From: Planctomycetota bacterium
Lineage (GTDB): Bacteria > Planctomycetota > Planctomycetia > Pirellulales > Lacipirellulaceae
Direction of reading: 5' to 3'
Assembly: GCA_013286045.1 (NCBI GenBank)
Contig: JABDGM010000002.1
Location: 1-64,000 of the forward strand
DNA: 64,000 nt
The translations under genes were made by a program, and so were the position numbers. This document shows positions 1 to 8,819 of the stretch, one piece after another; positions within the stretch are counted from its first letter, which is position 1, and the number at the start of each line of letters is the position of its first letter. The notes beneath the pieces are model-generated. The model saw only the letters and a list, made by a program, of their open reading frames with translations, was not told the origin of the DNA and did not search any database.

Positions 1-105
1 TTTTGCCGCGAGCTTGGCGACCGAACCGTAAAGCCCTCTCCGTCCATCGAACATCCTGAACCGGTTCACGCAACAACATAGCAAAGCCTCCATAAAAGCG
101 GGCCT

Positions 106-1257
106 CTAAGCGACGCCCTGGGATTCATTGCCAAACGGCACAATTAGCATGAACCGCTGGCTCTCTTGGTCAGAAAGTTTATAGTACACGTGGCTAGCGG
201 CTCGATCCGGCGCATGATTTTGCCAGACGTCGACAACCTCGCGCGGGACACCGGCGTGAATGCCGATCGTTTTGAATGAGCTGCGTAAGCTGTGGAAGGT
301 AAAGCCGCCGACCCTCCCTGCGGGCATGTCTAGCTTCTTGAGCAGCTTGATCAAATCTTCGTTCACATGCTTAGGGTTGATGTGGTGGCCACCACTTGGG
401 AACTTGCGACTTGGTTCGGCCGTAAAGAACAACCCCTCTTTGCCGTGAGGCACACGCTTTAGAATTGACCGCAAGCGCGAGTGAAGCGGTACTTTCCATG
501 ACTGGCCGCTCTTTGTTTCCAAGCCTGGCCTCGAGACAATATTCAACCAGCCGTTTTCGAAGTCGACGTCCTCAACCCGTAAACGCGCAATCTCGCCGAT
601 CCGGACCCCCGCGAAGGCGCCCACCGCGATGATCGCGCGACGCGCCGGCGTGGCAGCCTTGAGGATCATATTGATCTGCTCCAAAGTTGGGCCGCCGCGC
701 GACTTCGCTTGTGGGCGTTTATATTTCTCGTCCGCGAGCGGATTCTGGAGAACGAAACCACGCTTAAGACACCAGGCAAAAAATCGTTTCAGCGCCCCGC
801 CCTCGTTGGACATGCTCCGGGCCGACAGCGCGGGTTTACGAAACGCTCGATACTTGTCGACTAGCGACAAATCGACGTCGCCAATTTGATCCACGCCCTG
901 CTCTGCTGCGTATTCCGCGAACGTTCGAAAAATCCCCTCGTATTTCGTCAGCGTTTTTCGGCGACGGCCTTCGGTTTTGAGATAATTGATAAAGTCGGCA
1001 GCCGCCTCGGTGATTGATGCCTTGGCGACCTCCTTCGCTGGCTTGGTAGTTTTATGCACCAGAATTCCGTTCTCAAGTTCGTACTCCAGCTCCATTGCCT
1101 TTCGCATCGCCTCCTTTTTGACCGTGGTCTTCAGCGACCTTCGGCAATGCTGCCCCGCCTGATGAAAGTCGGCGACATAGATGCTGTTCTTACCCCGGGG
1201 TGAGATCGTCACTCGTAGACCCACACGCGTTCTGTCATTGTTAGTGCTCTTAATCAT
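106..1257 (-). CDS. Tyrosine recombinase (phage/island integrase)
   Basis: Site-specific recombinase of the tyrosine (lambda Int) family, expected to integrate or excise a mobile element. The 383-residue protein has an N-terminal arm-binding-like part, a core-binding SAM-like domain (about residues 80-170) and a C-terminal catalytic domain. The visible catalytic set is Arg219 in GVRIGE, His322-x-x-Arg325 in HSLRSSF, His348 in QNHAPD and a tyrosine pair at 358/359 in HVYYKLS, so it looks intact. An upstream in-frame start at 1305 exists, but the ATG at 1257-1255 overlaps the stop of the preceding excisionase-like gene as ATGA, which points to translational coupling and decides the start. It lies at the left edge of the window, as expected for an integrase beside an attachment site. 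Confidence 0.9.
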   Translation of the reverse strand: MIKSTNNDRTRVGLRVTISPRGKNSIYVADFHQAGQHCRRSLKTTVKKEAMRKAMELEYELENGILVHKTTKPAKEVAKASITEAAADFINYLKTEGRRRKTLTKYEGIFRTFAEYAAEQGVDQIGDVDLSLVDKYRAFRKPALSARSMSNEGGALKRFFAWCLKRGFVLQNPLADEKYKRPQAKSRGGPTLEQINMILKAATPARRAIIAVGAFAGVRIGEIARLRVEDVDFENGWLNIVSRPGLETKSGQSWKVPLHSRLRSILKRVPHGKEGLFFTAEPSRKFPSGGHHINPKHVNEDLIKLLKKLDMPAGRVGGFTFHSLRSSFKTIGIHAGVPREVVDVWQNHAPDRAASHVYYKLSDQESQRFMLIVPFGNESQGVA

Positions 1258-1484
1258 TGCCACTGCGGACCGTTGAAAATGCGATCGAGCGCTTTGTCGC
1301 GCCAAATCAGGTTGTGTTTACCTCTCTTTCGAAAACAGCCGTCCAGCCGACCGTCCGCGATCCATACGTAAATGGTTTTCACCTTCAGGCCTAGCAAATT
1401 TGCGAGCCCTGCCGGGGACAAGATCGCGTTATCCTTGTCGGGAAAGTGCGCCTCCAGTTCGGCGCGTGAAATTATCTGAGCCAT
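1254..1484 (-). CDS. Small helix-turn-helix protein, probable excisionase
   Basis: A 76-residue protein with a MerR/excisionase-type helix-turn-helix: LSPAGLANLLGLKVKTIYVWI is the predicted helix-turn-helix and GRLDG...RKRGKHNLIW the wing. Proteins of this size directly upstream of a tyrosine recombinase usually act as directionality factors or integrase regulators. It overlaps the integrase by four bases (ATGA) and so is probably co-transcribed and translationally coupled with it. The function is inferred from fold and position; a plain repressor is the alternative. Confidence 0.7.
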   Translation of the reverse strand: MAQIISRAELEAHFPDKDNAILSPAGLANLLGLKVKTIYVWIADGRLDGCFRKRGKHNLIWRDKALDRIFNGPQWQ

Positions 1485-1557
1485 ATCGGGTCCTTGCTTC
1501 TCGCGAAGCGGCGGGCGCTTTTGCCCGCGCGATATGACTACGATGAGCGATTTTAGA

Positions 1558-1597
1558 TAAAAAAGATGGGGCGCATCGTGTAAACGATGCGCCCCAA
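1558..1597 (-). terminator. Rho-independent terminator-like hairpin
   Basis: A perfect 12-bp stem (1568-1579 pairing with 1584-1595) closes a 4-nt loop. Read on the minus strand it is followed by a run of T (1558-1563 complement). It sits just after the stop of the minus-strand gene at 1626 and before the excisionase gene, so it should end the transcript of the 1626-2657 gene. Confidence 0.75.
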
Positions 1598-1625
1598 TTT
1601 CTTCCAGTTCTGCAGGAATAGAAGG

Positions 1626-2657
1626 CTACTGCCGACGGAGCAGCGATTTGATCGAGCCGCGCCGCAGGGCCTTTAGAGATTTTCGCAGTACTCCGATGCG
1701 GTCGGTGCTGATCTGCAAGATGTCGGCGAGCACGGCCTCCATTTTGGTGACGAAGCCGTGCACGCGATCCATTCGGGAATAACGCGAAGAAAGGACGCGT
1801 TCCCAATGATCCAACTCGAACATGTGCGCGTATGTGTCCCATTTCCCAGGATCTACGACGCCATGATATTTAGCTGCCCTTAGTTCGTGAAACATCTCCG
1901 TCGTAGCACCTACCCCGTCTTGTCCTAAAACGCTGAAATGCCATGGGATCGAAACTCCCATATGTCCTTGTTCGCGCAGCGCCGCTGGAACTGCGGTGGG
2001 GATCAGTTGTGGCAGCCGTACAGCAGGTAAATGCCACGTGGTTAATCCCAATAAATCCCAGCGACCACAGAGCTCATCTACCGCGACGAAGAACTCAACA
2101 AGTTGTCGCATGGCCTTGGTGGATTGTCGGACAGCAGGCTTTGGAAAATTTGGCGACGCGATTAGGGGTAAGCTTGGCCGCGTTTCAGCCGGCAGCGATC
2201 GCCATTGTGCGCGCAACTTATCGCGTGACGCGAGAAATTTAGGATTCGAAATAACTCGACCTACCGACGCGTTTAAACGCCGGCTGTAATTGTTCGGTTT
2301 ACCGTAGAGAATCGCAGCGCCAACGATTTCGTCCACTGCCTCTTCAAGCTCGATATGCGGCAAAAACCTAGGCTGTCGTTGCGTCAAAAACGGATAGCGC
2401 AAGAGTTTGCCGTCATATATGCCGACCGCGCAATGGCGGTAGCAGATCCGTGATAGCTCGGTTTCAGTTTCGCGAAAGTCTGGACTAGTCTTAAACAGAT
2501 CCATGCATGCGTTTACATGAGCAAGTGGCAGGTCGTGCAAGACACCGTCTACGTCTAGTCGATCCGCGACCCAACTCGAATTCACATCAAGAAAATCACG
2601 CAGCCCTTTGGCCGACGGAGACCGATAGAATTCAGCGGATTTAGGCATCTTTGCCAT
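1626..2657 (-). CDS. Hypothetical protein, about 343 aa
   Basis: I do not recognise this protein. It is soluble-looking, with no signal peptide or membrane segment. The N-terminal half is rich in aromatic and acidic residues, and the C-terminal 40 residues are strongly basic and helical (DRIGVLRKSLKALRRGS), which could bind nucleic acid. A GTG start at 2711 is also open, but the ATG at 2657 (MAKMPKSAEF) is more likely. It ends at a strong terminator, so it is a separate transcription unit from the integrase genes. Long gene-poor DNA upstream and its place next to an integrase suggest island cargo; a role in element maintenance or defence is possible but not shown. Confidence 0.6.
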   Translation of the reverse strand: MAKMPKSAEFYRSPSAKGLRDFLDVNSSWVADRLDVDGVLHDLPLAHVNACMDLFKTSPDFRETETELSRICYRHCAVGIYDGKLLRYPFLTQRQPRFLPHIELEEAVDEIVGAAILYGKPNNYSRRLNASVGRVISNPKFLASRDKLRAQWRSLPAETRPSLPLIASPNFPKPAVRQSTKAMRQLVEFFVAVDELCGRWDLLGLTTWHLPAVRLPQLIPTAVPAALREQGHMGVSIPWHFSVLGQDGVGATTEMFHELRAAKYHGVVDPGKWDTYAHMFELDHWERVLSSRYSRMDRVHGFVTKMEAVLADILQISTDRIGVLRKSLKALRRGSIKSLLRRQ

Positions 2658-3777
2658 AGTGAACCTAACAATTCGATTCGTTGACCGCGATTCGCCAACA
2701 CGCGCGCTCACTTTTCGTGTCTCTCAAGATTTCGCACAGGTTAATACGCTATCCTGGGGATAATAACTCCTACCATACCGGGAGAGCTGAAGTCACGGGA
2801 ATCCCCGCTCGCATACCACTGGAAATATAGTCTCGCGAGACGCCGGTTCACTGACTTATGTGGGAAATGAACAGCTAGCTTCGGCCGGCCGAATCGACGT
2901 AAGCAATTTACAGTGTCGTTCTCCTCGAATGTCGGGCAATGCACCGGGGGCGGTTGGTGCATCACCGCCACCGAAGCTCGGACTTTGGGCACGCTCTATT
3001 TATCATATTGGGCATTTTTCTGGCCTTCATATAAGTTGTATTTTGCAAATAGCGAAATGCCCCGATGTCGAACACCATTATCCATCCTAATAGTCCCTGC
3101 TCCGGGCTAGGTATTTGAAGGTTTGTTCAATTGGTTGGCGAACCAACGAGTAGCATCGCGACGATGGGTGGAAGCTGCGGCACAAAGAGGTAAGCGCCCT
3201 CACCTACTTATGACACAAATCGGCGCAAAATTTAGCACTCTTATGCTACGCGAAAGAGGGCATTTATGGCTTAATGCAGAATTTACCCGCGCTTCTTATT
3301 ACAAGGTGATTGCATGATCCCGAATCGAAACGTATTGCGACTTATCAGGCTTCGCATACCTCGCGCATATCAGGGGTATATCGCGAAAGGACGAATGGCA
3401 AGCCATCGCATCGCTAGGCACGCCGCCCACCACCGCATGCCGTAGTCATGCGATATGCCATTCCAGCATTGGTGGACTAGCCATTACCGTTGTAGTTGTT
3501 CTTCCAGCTGAACAAGGCGGGTAGTAAATGGCATGGTGCGCCACCGAACGCCACCCACCAACGGCACGGCCATACGTCAATTGACCTTCTCGCACCCTGC
3601 ACCCACACCTACATTGGAATGGCCCAAAATCCCGGTGTTTTGGCGATTTTCCACCGCCGAAAGGCCGCGTCTCGCGTTCCCTCGCGCTGTTTTCGACTCG
3701 ACTTTGGCGAGCGGTGAGAGTGGCTATAACCCTTTACCGGGCAATGTCCTAAGCTGGCGCAATCGGGGATTGGCAAC
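2658..3777. other. Gene-poor stretch
   Basis: About 1.1 kb without a convincing gene. Open frames are short, overlapping and lack recognisable features. There is a small inverted repeat at about 3129-3142 (GTTGG CGAA CCAAC). No tRNA, IS ends or CRISPR-like repeats were seen. Together with the decayed genes at its right side it probably represents eroded island DNA. Confidence 0.5.
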
Positions 3778-4257
3778 ATGTCGCGTGCGCGTCCCAATCT
3801 GCCCGAACAGTGTTATTATTGGGGCAATGATGTACCAACCTGTTTTTGCCACTGGCGCAATTCGGCGGTCGCGGCGTCAGAGCCAGCCCACCGTGGCCCA
3901 CCGCATTGATCGTCACGGTGGCGGTTGTGGCTTTGCTTTTCGTTGTCGCCGTCGTGTATCGACTGGTTCGCAACCCACCTCGATACCGATTACGGACGTT
4001 GCTTGTGGTCACGACGGTTTTTAGCCATCGTTTTAGGGCTAGTCGGTTACTGCATCCAAAGCGCGCCCCGTTGGAAGGAAGAATTGGCGCTCGCCAGCGC
4101 CGCCCGCGCCCGTGCCTATGCGGAAGACGACAGGCGACAAGCACGCCTGCACTGCGATGCAGCGCTCTCCCCATTCGACGACAAGATCAACGCCCTAGTC
4201 GCCAACTTTGCCGGTTCGCTTTGGCGTCGCGCCGAGCGCACTGAACACTTCGACTAA
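3778..4257 (+). pseudogene. Frameshifted small planctomycete membrane protein
   Basis: Remains of a short single-span membrane protein. An ATG at 3778 opens MSRARPNLPEQCYYWGND. A second frame supplies a hydrophobic helix (TALIVTVAVVALLFVVAVVY) followed by RYRLRTLLVVTT. A third frame then continues AIVLGLVGYC and an Ala/Arg-rich tail to 4257. The RYRLRTLL(V) segment before a second hydrophobic stretch is a common theme in small planctomycete proteins. One extra T in the run near 4017-4021 explains the second frame change. The 3' part lies antisense to the damaged endonuclease, so the true end is unclear. A sequencing error in homopolymers is the alternative to decay. Confidence 0.55.
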
Positions 4258-4830
4258 GTAATCCTCCCATGCGTCATCGCGCAATGAGCGCCATTCGCGG
4301 TTGAGCAGCGCTGCGCGGCGCCATTCAACGGATTTAATAATCTCGGCACGTTCTTTCGATGGCGATTCGAGCCGTGTCCTAGTGGCAACCAGCTCGTGAG
4401 AAAGGTTGATTAATCGACCGTCAAAGTCGTGCTGAATCAGTTCGGCTTCGCCCGTCACAGTCGGCAGCGCTGAATCGCTCGGGTAATGGAACAATACGCC
4501 GACGACGCACGCGGCGGCTATTGCTCCGACAATCGACAGATAGAAGCTCGTCATTCCGGATAGCGAAAGCAAATCGAGAATGACAAAGCAGAATACGCCC
4601 GCGGCGTCGGCGCTCACCATCAATAAGCCAGGCTGCCGGAGGCCGTAGCTTTCGGAAGGCACGCGCAGTCGGCGAGCAAGTCGTAAGTAGCGCAGCCTCC
4701 ATCGCGCGTTATCGGCCGTCTTAGCAAAAGTCGGTCGCTGCTTTTCAAGCGAGCTGATCCTTTCCAGGCACCCGCTAGTGCCGTTTTCGATAGTAGCAAA
4801 GCGCGCGTTGTAATTCTCGTAGACCGACAT
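4130..4830 (-). pseudogene. Mrr-type restriction endonuclease with membrane anchor, interrupted
   Basis: The open frame from 4830 encodes 211 residues: an N-terminal coiled-coil-like region, two adjacent hydrophobic segments (about 90-125, GVFCFVILDLL and LSIVGAIAAACVVGVLF), a second helical region and the start of an Mrr_cat nuclease domain (WEDYLVEVFSALG, then RTGKVGD). A TAG at 4197-4195 follows, and in the same frame the sequence continues GVDLVVEW and IAVQAC. Family members read GD-Q-GVDLVV...(I)AVQAK, so one CAG to TAG change cut the gene inside the catalytic core. Homology is lost after IAVQA near 4130-4150, so the 3' end is also deleted. It is last in a four-gene minus-strand cluster. 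Confidence 0.75.
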
Positions 4831-4888
4831 TTCGCTGAGATACTGCCGGATGAAATATTGCGAAACTGTCTAAAGCCGCATGGCTTCA

Positions 4889-5086
4889 CTATCGACCACC
4901 CTCACCGTGCGCGTTTTCTGCGGCGTGTGAGTTCGCAGCACTGGTTTTATTCAATTCCGATCCTTTGCGATCGGTCGATCGACTTATCGACACCAGTGCG
5001 AAGGCGACAAGCACTATCAAAGCGCAAATACCAGCGGCGCGAAGAGCCGTCGTTTGCATCGACTGAACTCTGACGGTAGCGCGCAT
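4889..5086 (-). CDS. Small single-span membrane protein
   Basis: A 65-residue protein with one hydrophobic segment (ALRAAGICALIVLVAFALV) and a polar His/Asn/Glu-containing tail. The start is four bases after the stop of the upstream gene at 5091, so it probably belongs to the same transcript. A later start at 5059 is possible. No family recognised. Its place between a membrane protein and a membrane-anchored endonuclease suggests a membrane-associated complex, which is inference only. Confidence 0.5.
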   Translation of the reverse strand: MRATVRVQSMQTTALRAAGICALIVLVAFALVSISRSTDRKGSELNKTSAANSHAAENAHGEGGR

Positions 5087-5090
5087 CTAG

Positions 5091-5582
5091 TTAGTGCCTC
5101 ATCGCAAGGAAGATAGCAACGACCCCGATAATGGCAGCAACGACCATGATGACCGTGTAGTTGCTCTTTCGCACTTCGAAGTTCCAGCTTCCACTGGCTG
5201 TCCGGCCTTCATAATTACCGGTGACATCCATTCCGGTTCGCCCAAGCTCGCGCACATGCTCGACCGATCCCTGGATTTCGTGCTCAAAGTTTCTGTACGC
5301 CTGTTGTGCTTCAGCGGCTTTGGTTTCAATTTCAATTTTCTTTTGAAGCGCAGTCTCCATTAGCTCATGCTGCTTTTCGACTGGTAAGCTATTAAACGCA
5401 TGATCGAGCACGCTGCTCCCGCGAGGCAGTGTGGCAGGGGTCTGATTCCGGCTTGGCGCCAAATCAGTGCGTTCCGAGCGGTTTGCCGACTCGGTTGTAA
5501 GGTCCGTTTTCTTAGACTCGCTATTCGAACGGCCGGCATTATTAGTGGGTTCATTCATAGAAGTCATGATAGCAACCGCCAT
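5091..5582 (-). CDS. C-terminally anchored coiled-coil protein
   Basis: A protein of 158-163 residues. The first 60 residues are low-complexity and polar (Ser, Thr, Asn), followed by an amphipathic helical region (about 60-110) and a C-terminal membrane helix (YTVIMVVAAIIGVVAIFLAM) ending MRH. This is a tail-anchored layout. The alternative start MTSMNEP lies at 5567. It begins 10 bases after the zinc-ribbon gene and ends 5 bases before the next small gene, which supports one operon (6689 to about 4195). Function unknown. Confidence 0.55.
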   Translation of the reverse strand: MAVAIMTSMNEPTNNAGRSNSESKKTDLTTESANRSERTDLAPSRNQTPATLPRGSSVLDHAFNSLPVEKQHELMETALQKKIEIETKAAEAQQAYRNFEHEIQGSVEHVRELGRTGMDVTGNYEGRTASGSWNFEVRKSNYTVIMVVAAIIGVVAIFLAMRH

Positions 5583-5591
5583 TCGCTACAT

Positions 5592-6689
5592 TCAACCATT
5601 TGGCACAATAAATTCGCTTTTGCAATTCGGGCAGCTTTCAGCTTTGCCGGCATCACTTAAAGGGCTTACCAGACGGTCTCCACACAGCGGGCAATCGTAG
5701 TGGACCTTATGGCCACCCCAAAGCCCTTTGCGGACTTCCACGTGTAAGTTTGCCCGTGTTTTTTTGAGGTCACCGTCTGTGTACACGTAAGCGAGCCCGC
5801 ATCGGTGGCAAGTTATCTTGGCTGATGCACACTCCACTGGCTCATCACGATAGGCCTTAAGCGTCGTTTCAAGTTCCGCGCCGCACCCAGGGTTTTTGCA
5901 GATTATCGTAAGCCTGCGCCGGGAGCCACCAACCTCGCTCGGCAGAAGCGGAACGAATTTGCGCAAATCAAACGGGGCTCTTGTGATCGTGACGTTGATC
6001 TTGCCCTGCGGCAACTCGATCGTGTGGTTGAACGATGAAACACCTCCCTCCGCCGTCAATGTTCGCGTAATCCGAATATATTCACGGTTGAGATACAGGG
6101 TGCGAACCGCCGCCTCATCTACTTCGATGGCAGCGAGCAAATCCTGCGCAGCCTTGCCCGAGCTGTTCGTCAGCCATTTCAGCTTTTCCAAAACGGCTTC
6201 CGGGAACTCAAACTGATTGCTGTAATCAACGAGCCCCGCAACAACGGGCGGCAGCTTTCTGAACCAATCCGTCGTGTGGCACTTCAAATCGATGATCTGA
6301 TAGCGGACATACATCGACCGTACTTTTTTAACTAGGGCAAGCACCGCATCGGCGTCTAACACTAAAGGAACTAGGTTCAGAAGGCGCGCTATCACCACGC
6401 CGCTCATTTTAATTTCGCCTGATTGCCACCGAGGATAAGTGTTCTTTGCATAAATTACTTTGCTGATGCCGTAGAGTTGCCCATACTGCAGGAACACTTT
6501 CGTCAGTTTGTTGGCTGGCAACTCCAGAAAGATTCTCCTGATGTCCTCATCAATCCCTGCTATGAGACCAGATAGTGCCCCCCGTTCCGCCTTTGTTTTA
6601 TAGTTACCTTCGTCCTCAACTAGATCTGCGATGTCAATTAACTTGGTGAGTCCGAACTGCGTAGGGTCAGGTTCCATCGCCGATTGCAC
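5592..6689 (-). CDS. Zinc-ribbon protein of unknown function
   Basis: A 365-residue soluble protein and the first gene of a four-gene minus-strand cluster. The N-terminal 200 residues are helical with no recognised domain. The C-terminal part carries several Cys pairs: CKNPGC, CHRCGLAY, CPLCG and CPNC, fitting two or three zinc ribbons of the type that bind nucleic acid or act as substrate readers. A second start, MEPDPT, lies four codons in. Downstream genes are two membrane proteins and an interrupted Mrr-type nuclease, so a sensor role for a membrane-linked nuclease system is a fair hypothesis, without direct evidence. Confidence 0.6.
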   Translation of the reverse strand: MQSAMEPDPTQFGLTKLIDIADLVEDEGNYKTKAERGALSGLIAGIDEDIRRIFLELPANKLTKVFLQYGQLYGISKVIYAKNTYPRWQSGEIKMSGVVIARLLNLVPLVLDADAVLALVKKVRSMYVRYQIIDLKCHTTDWFRKLPPVVAGLVDYSNQFEFPEAVLEKLKWLTNSSGKAAQDLLAAIEVDEAAVRTLYLNREYIRITRTLTAEGGVSSFNHTIELPQGKINVTITRAPFDLRKFVPLLPSEVGGSRRRLTIICKNPGCGAELETTLKAYRDEPVECASAKITCHRCGLAYVYTDGDLKKTRANLHVEVRKGLWGGHKVHYDCPLCGDRLVSPLSDAGKAESCPNCKSEFIVPNG

Positions 6690-6853
6690 TCACTTTTGCG
6701 ACTGAATTTGCGGACTACTCGTAGTGTTACTGTGCGGTTCATGGTGGTCAATCGAAACTGTGTGATTTGCGGCGTCATGCTGTCGACTCGCATGATCAAG
6801 CCGTCATCGGTTAAACCGGCAAGGACGTGCAATTCACCTTTTTAGGAGGCTAA

Positions 6854-7747
6854 ATGGCATTACAAGTTATTGACCACAAGCGGATAAGCTTGCGCGAGCA
6901 GCCGGGATTTACTGAAAAATGGCTGCTGGATCGGATTGCTGAGAGCCCAATAATTTTGGGGCTAGGCGATGTTGAGATTTTGGTTGTTGAGAAAAAGCAG
7001 TCGAGTGGCGGGCGCCTCGACTTGTTGCTGCACAACGAACAACTTGAGAGACGCTACGAAGTCGAACTAATGCTCGGCGCCACGGACGCAAGCCATATTA
7101 TTCGTACAATTGAATACTGGGACCTAGAGCGGCGTCGATACCCTGCATACGAACATGTTGCCGTAATTGTTGCTGAGGATGTGACGACGAGATTCTTGAA
7201 CGTGATGAGTTTGTTCGCGGGAAGTATACCGCTAATCGCTATTCAGTTATCGGCGCTAGAAGTCGAGGGCAAGGTTTTGTTACATTTTGTTCGCGTCCTA
7301 GATCAGACTCGACTGCGAACCGATGATGCCTACGAAGCAACGGCGAGTGGTTCCAACACGCCCGATACCGACCGTACTTATTGGCAGTCAAACGTTGGAA
7401 CTCAAATATTGGAACTCTGCGACCGAGTGCTTGGGATCGCAAATGAAGTCTCGGCTACCCCGTTGGAACTGAAGTACAAAAAGAGGCATATCGGATTGTG
7501 CGTCGGTGGCTCCTTCTTCAATATTGGCGCGTTGGTGCCCCAAAAGCAGGAGGTCCAAGTGCGTTTTCCTACCACGTCCTTTGATAATGTAGAGAACTGG
7601 GCAGAGCGATTGACTGCAGACGGGTTCACCGTGGCCGTCAAATCCAATTGGATTGGCGTGTATGTGCGGCCAAGCGACTTGGAACAGAAAGCGAAATCAA
7701 TCATAGACTTTGTTCATGCCGGCATACGCGGGTATCAAGCGGAGTAG
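6854..7747 (+). CDS. Conserved hypothetical protein, possible PD-(D/E)XK fold
   Basis: A 297-residue soluble protein with a textbook Shine-Dalgarno (AGGAGG at 6843-6848). Residues 20-130 resemble a restriction-like fold in layout: an early acidic residue (Glu21), GGRLDLLL with Asp56, then RYEVELMLG with Glu69/Glu71, then helices and a VAVIVAED strand. This matches E-D-ExE spacing, but the usual lysine of the last motif is replaced, so activity is doubtful. The C-terminal third has a separate alpha/beta pattern ending in an IDFVHAG helix. It is divergent from the zinc-ribbon cluster (6690-6853 between them) and could be its partner. I know this only as a conserved uncharacterised type. Confidence 0.6.
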   Translation: MALQVIDHKRISLREQPGFTEKWLLDRIAESPIILGLGDVEILVVEKKQSSGGRLDLLLHNEQLERRYEVELMLGATDASHIIRTIEYWDLERRRYPAYEHVAVIVAEDVTTRFLNVMSLFAGSIPLIAIQLSALEVEGKVLLHFVRVLDQTRLRTDDAYEATASGSNTPDTDRTYWQSNVGTQILELCDRVLGIANEVSATPLELKYKKRHIGLCVGGSFFNIGALVPQKQEVQVRFPTTSFDNVENWAERLTADGFTVAVKSNWIGVYVRPSDLEQKAKSIIDFVHAGIRGYQAE

Positions 7748-7775
7748 TGGCGCATATAGCGCGCCAAAATATTGC

Positions 7776-8744
7776 ATGAAGCGTAACAGACTGCTAATTT
7801 GGTTAGTTCCACTGGTCGCCGCCGTTTGCCCGGCGCGTCTTTTCGCCTGGAACTCGCTTGGGCACGAAATCGTTGCGGAGATTGCATGGCGCCAACTCGA
7901 TCCGAAGATTCAGCAGAGCGCTGTAGAAACGCTGCGTCGGCACCCGCGGTTCGACAACGATTTTGCTTCGAAAATGGAAGACGCCGGTAGCGATAAAGAA
8001 ACTCAGGATCGCTGGATATTTCAACACGCCGCAACATGGCCGGATCAGATTCGCAAAAACAAAGAGTACGATCGGCCGTCGTGGCACTACATTGACCTGC
8101 CGATCTTCCTCGATCAGGGCGAAAGAGTGGATCTTGGCAAATTGCCTGTTAACATATTGGCCGACTATCCGACGAAGCTTCCGATCGACAAGTACAACAT
8201 TTTGCAGGCGATGGCTCATTGTCGAGCGGCGCTAAAGAGCAAAGCCGGGCCGGAAGTAAAAGCCGTTGCATTGTGTTGGCTACTTCACCTAGTCGGCGAT
8301 ATTCACCAGCCGTTGCATTGCACTGGGCTGGTCAGCGTCGATCGCTTTCCGAAAGGCGATAAGGGAGGCAACGAAATTCCGTTGAAGCGCGGCAAGAATC
8401 TGCATTCGCTTTGGGACGGATTGTTGGGCAGCGACAGTAAAATGAGCAGCGTTGCAAAAGCAGCGAATGAATTGTTGGACAAAAGCAAGTTCGGCGTCCA
8501 ATGGGAATCGGCGACGAACGAAACAGACCCGCGAAAATGGGCCGAAGAAAGTCACCAAATTTGCGAGTCAGCAGTTTACGATCCGGTAATTTTAGAAGCC
8601 GTAAGGAATACTGTCGCAGGGGAGAAAATCGAACCGATTGAATTGCCGCTCAGCTACTACACTAACGCTGGCGAAACTGCCCGAAAACGCGTTTTAGCGG
8701 CGGGCTTGCGACTCGCAGCGCTGCTGAATTCTGTAGGTCCGTGA
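7776..8744 (+). CDS. S1/P1-type zinc-dependent nuclease, secreted
   Basis: Exported single-strand nuclease of the S1/P1 family, degrading DNA or RNA with a trinuclear zinc site. The start MKRNRLL gives a clear signal peptide cleaved before Trp in FA-WNSLGHEIV, as the family needs a mature N-terminal Trp ligand. The other expected zinc ligands are present: His in LGHEI, Asp in WPDQ, His in WHYID, His/Asp/His in LLHLVGDIHQPLH, and His/Asp in LHSLWD. The length (322 residues) is normal for bacterial members. An earlier in-frame start at 7710 would bury the signal peptide. It is followed after 75 bases by another secreted protein on the same strand. Likely role: nucleotide scavenging or attack on extracellular DNA. 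Confidence 0.9.
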   Translation: MKRNRLLIWLVPLVAAVCPARLFAWNSLGHEIVAEIAWRQLDPKIQQSAVETLRRHPRFDNDFASKMEDAGSDKETQDRWIFQHAATWPDQIRKNKEYDRPSWHYIDLPIFLDQGERVDLGKLPVNILADYPTKLPIDKYNILQAMAHCRAALKSKAGPEVKAVALCWLLHLVGDIHQPLHCTGLVSVDRFPKGDKGGNEIPLKRGKNLHSLWDGLLGSDSKMSSVAKAANELLDKSKFGVQWESATNETDPRKWAEESHQICESAVYDPVILEAVRNTVAGEKIEPIELPLSYYTNAGETARKRVLAAGLRLAALLNSVGP

Positions 8745-8819
8745 GGGTGCTTGATTATCCCCAATCGCGGGGGCATAATCACAAAAGCAATCTGCTCGCT
8801 CATTGAAAGGGACGGGCCT

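Noticed and set aside
2741-2992. Minus-strand 83-codon frame
   Set aside because: No conserved-looking features, no ribosome site, overlapped by other frames; treated as non-coding.
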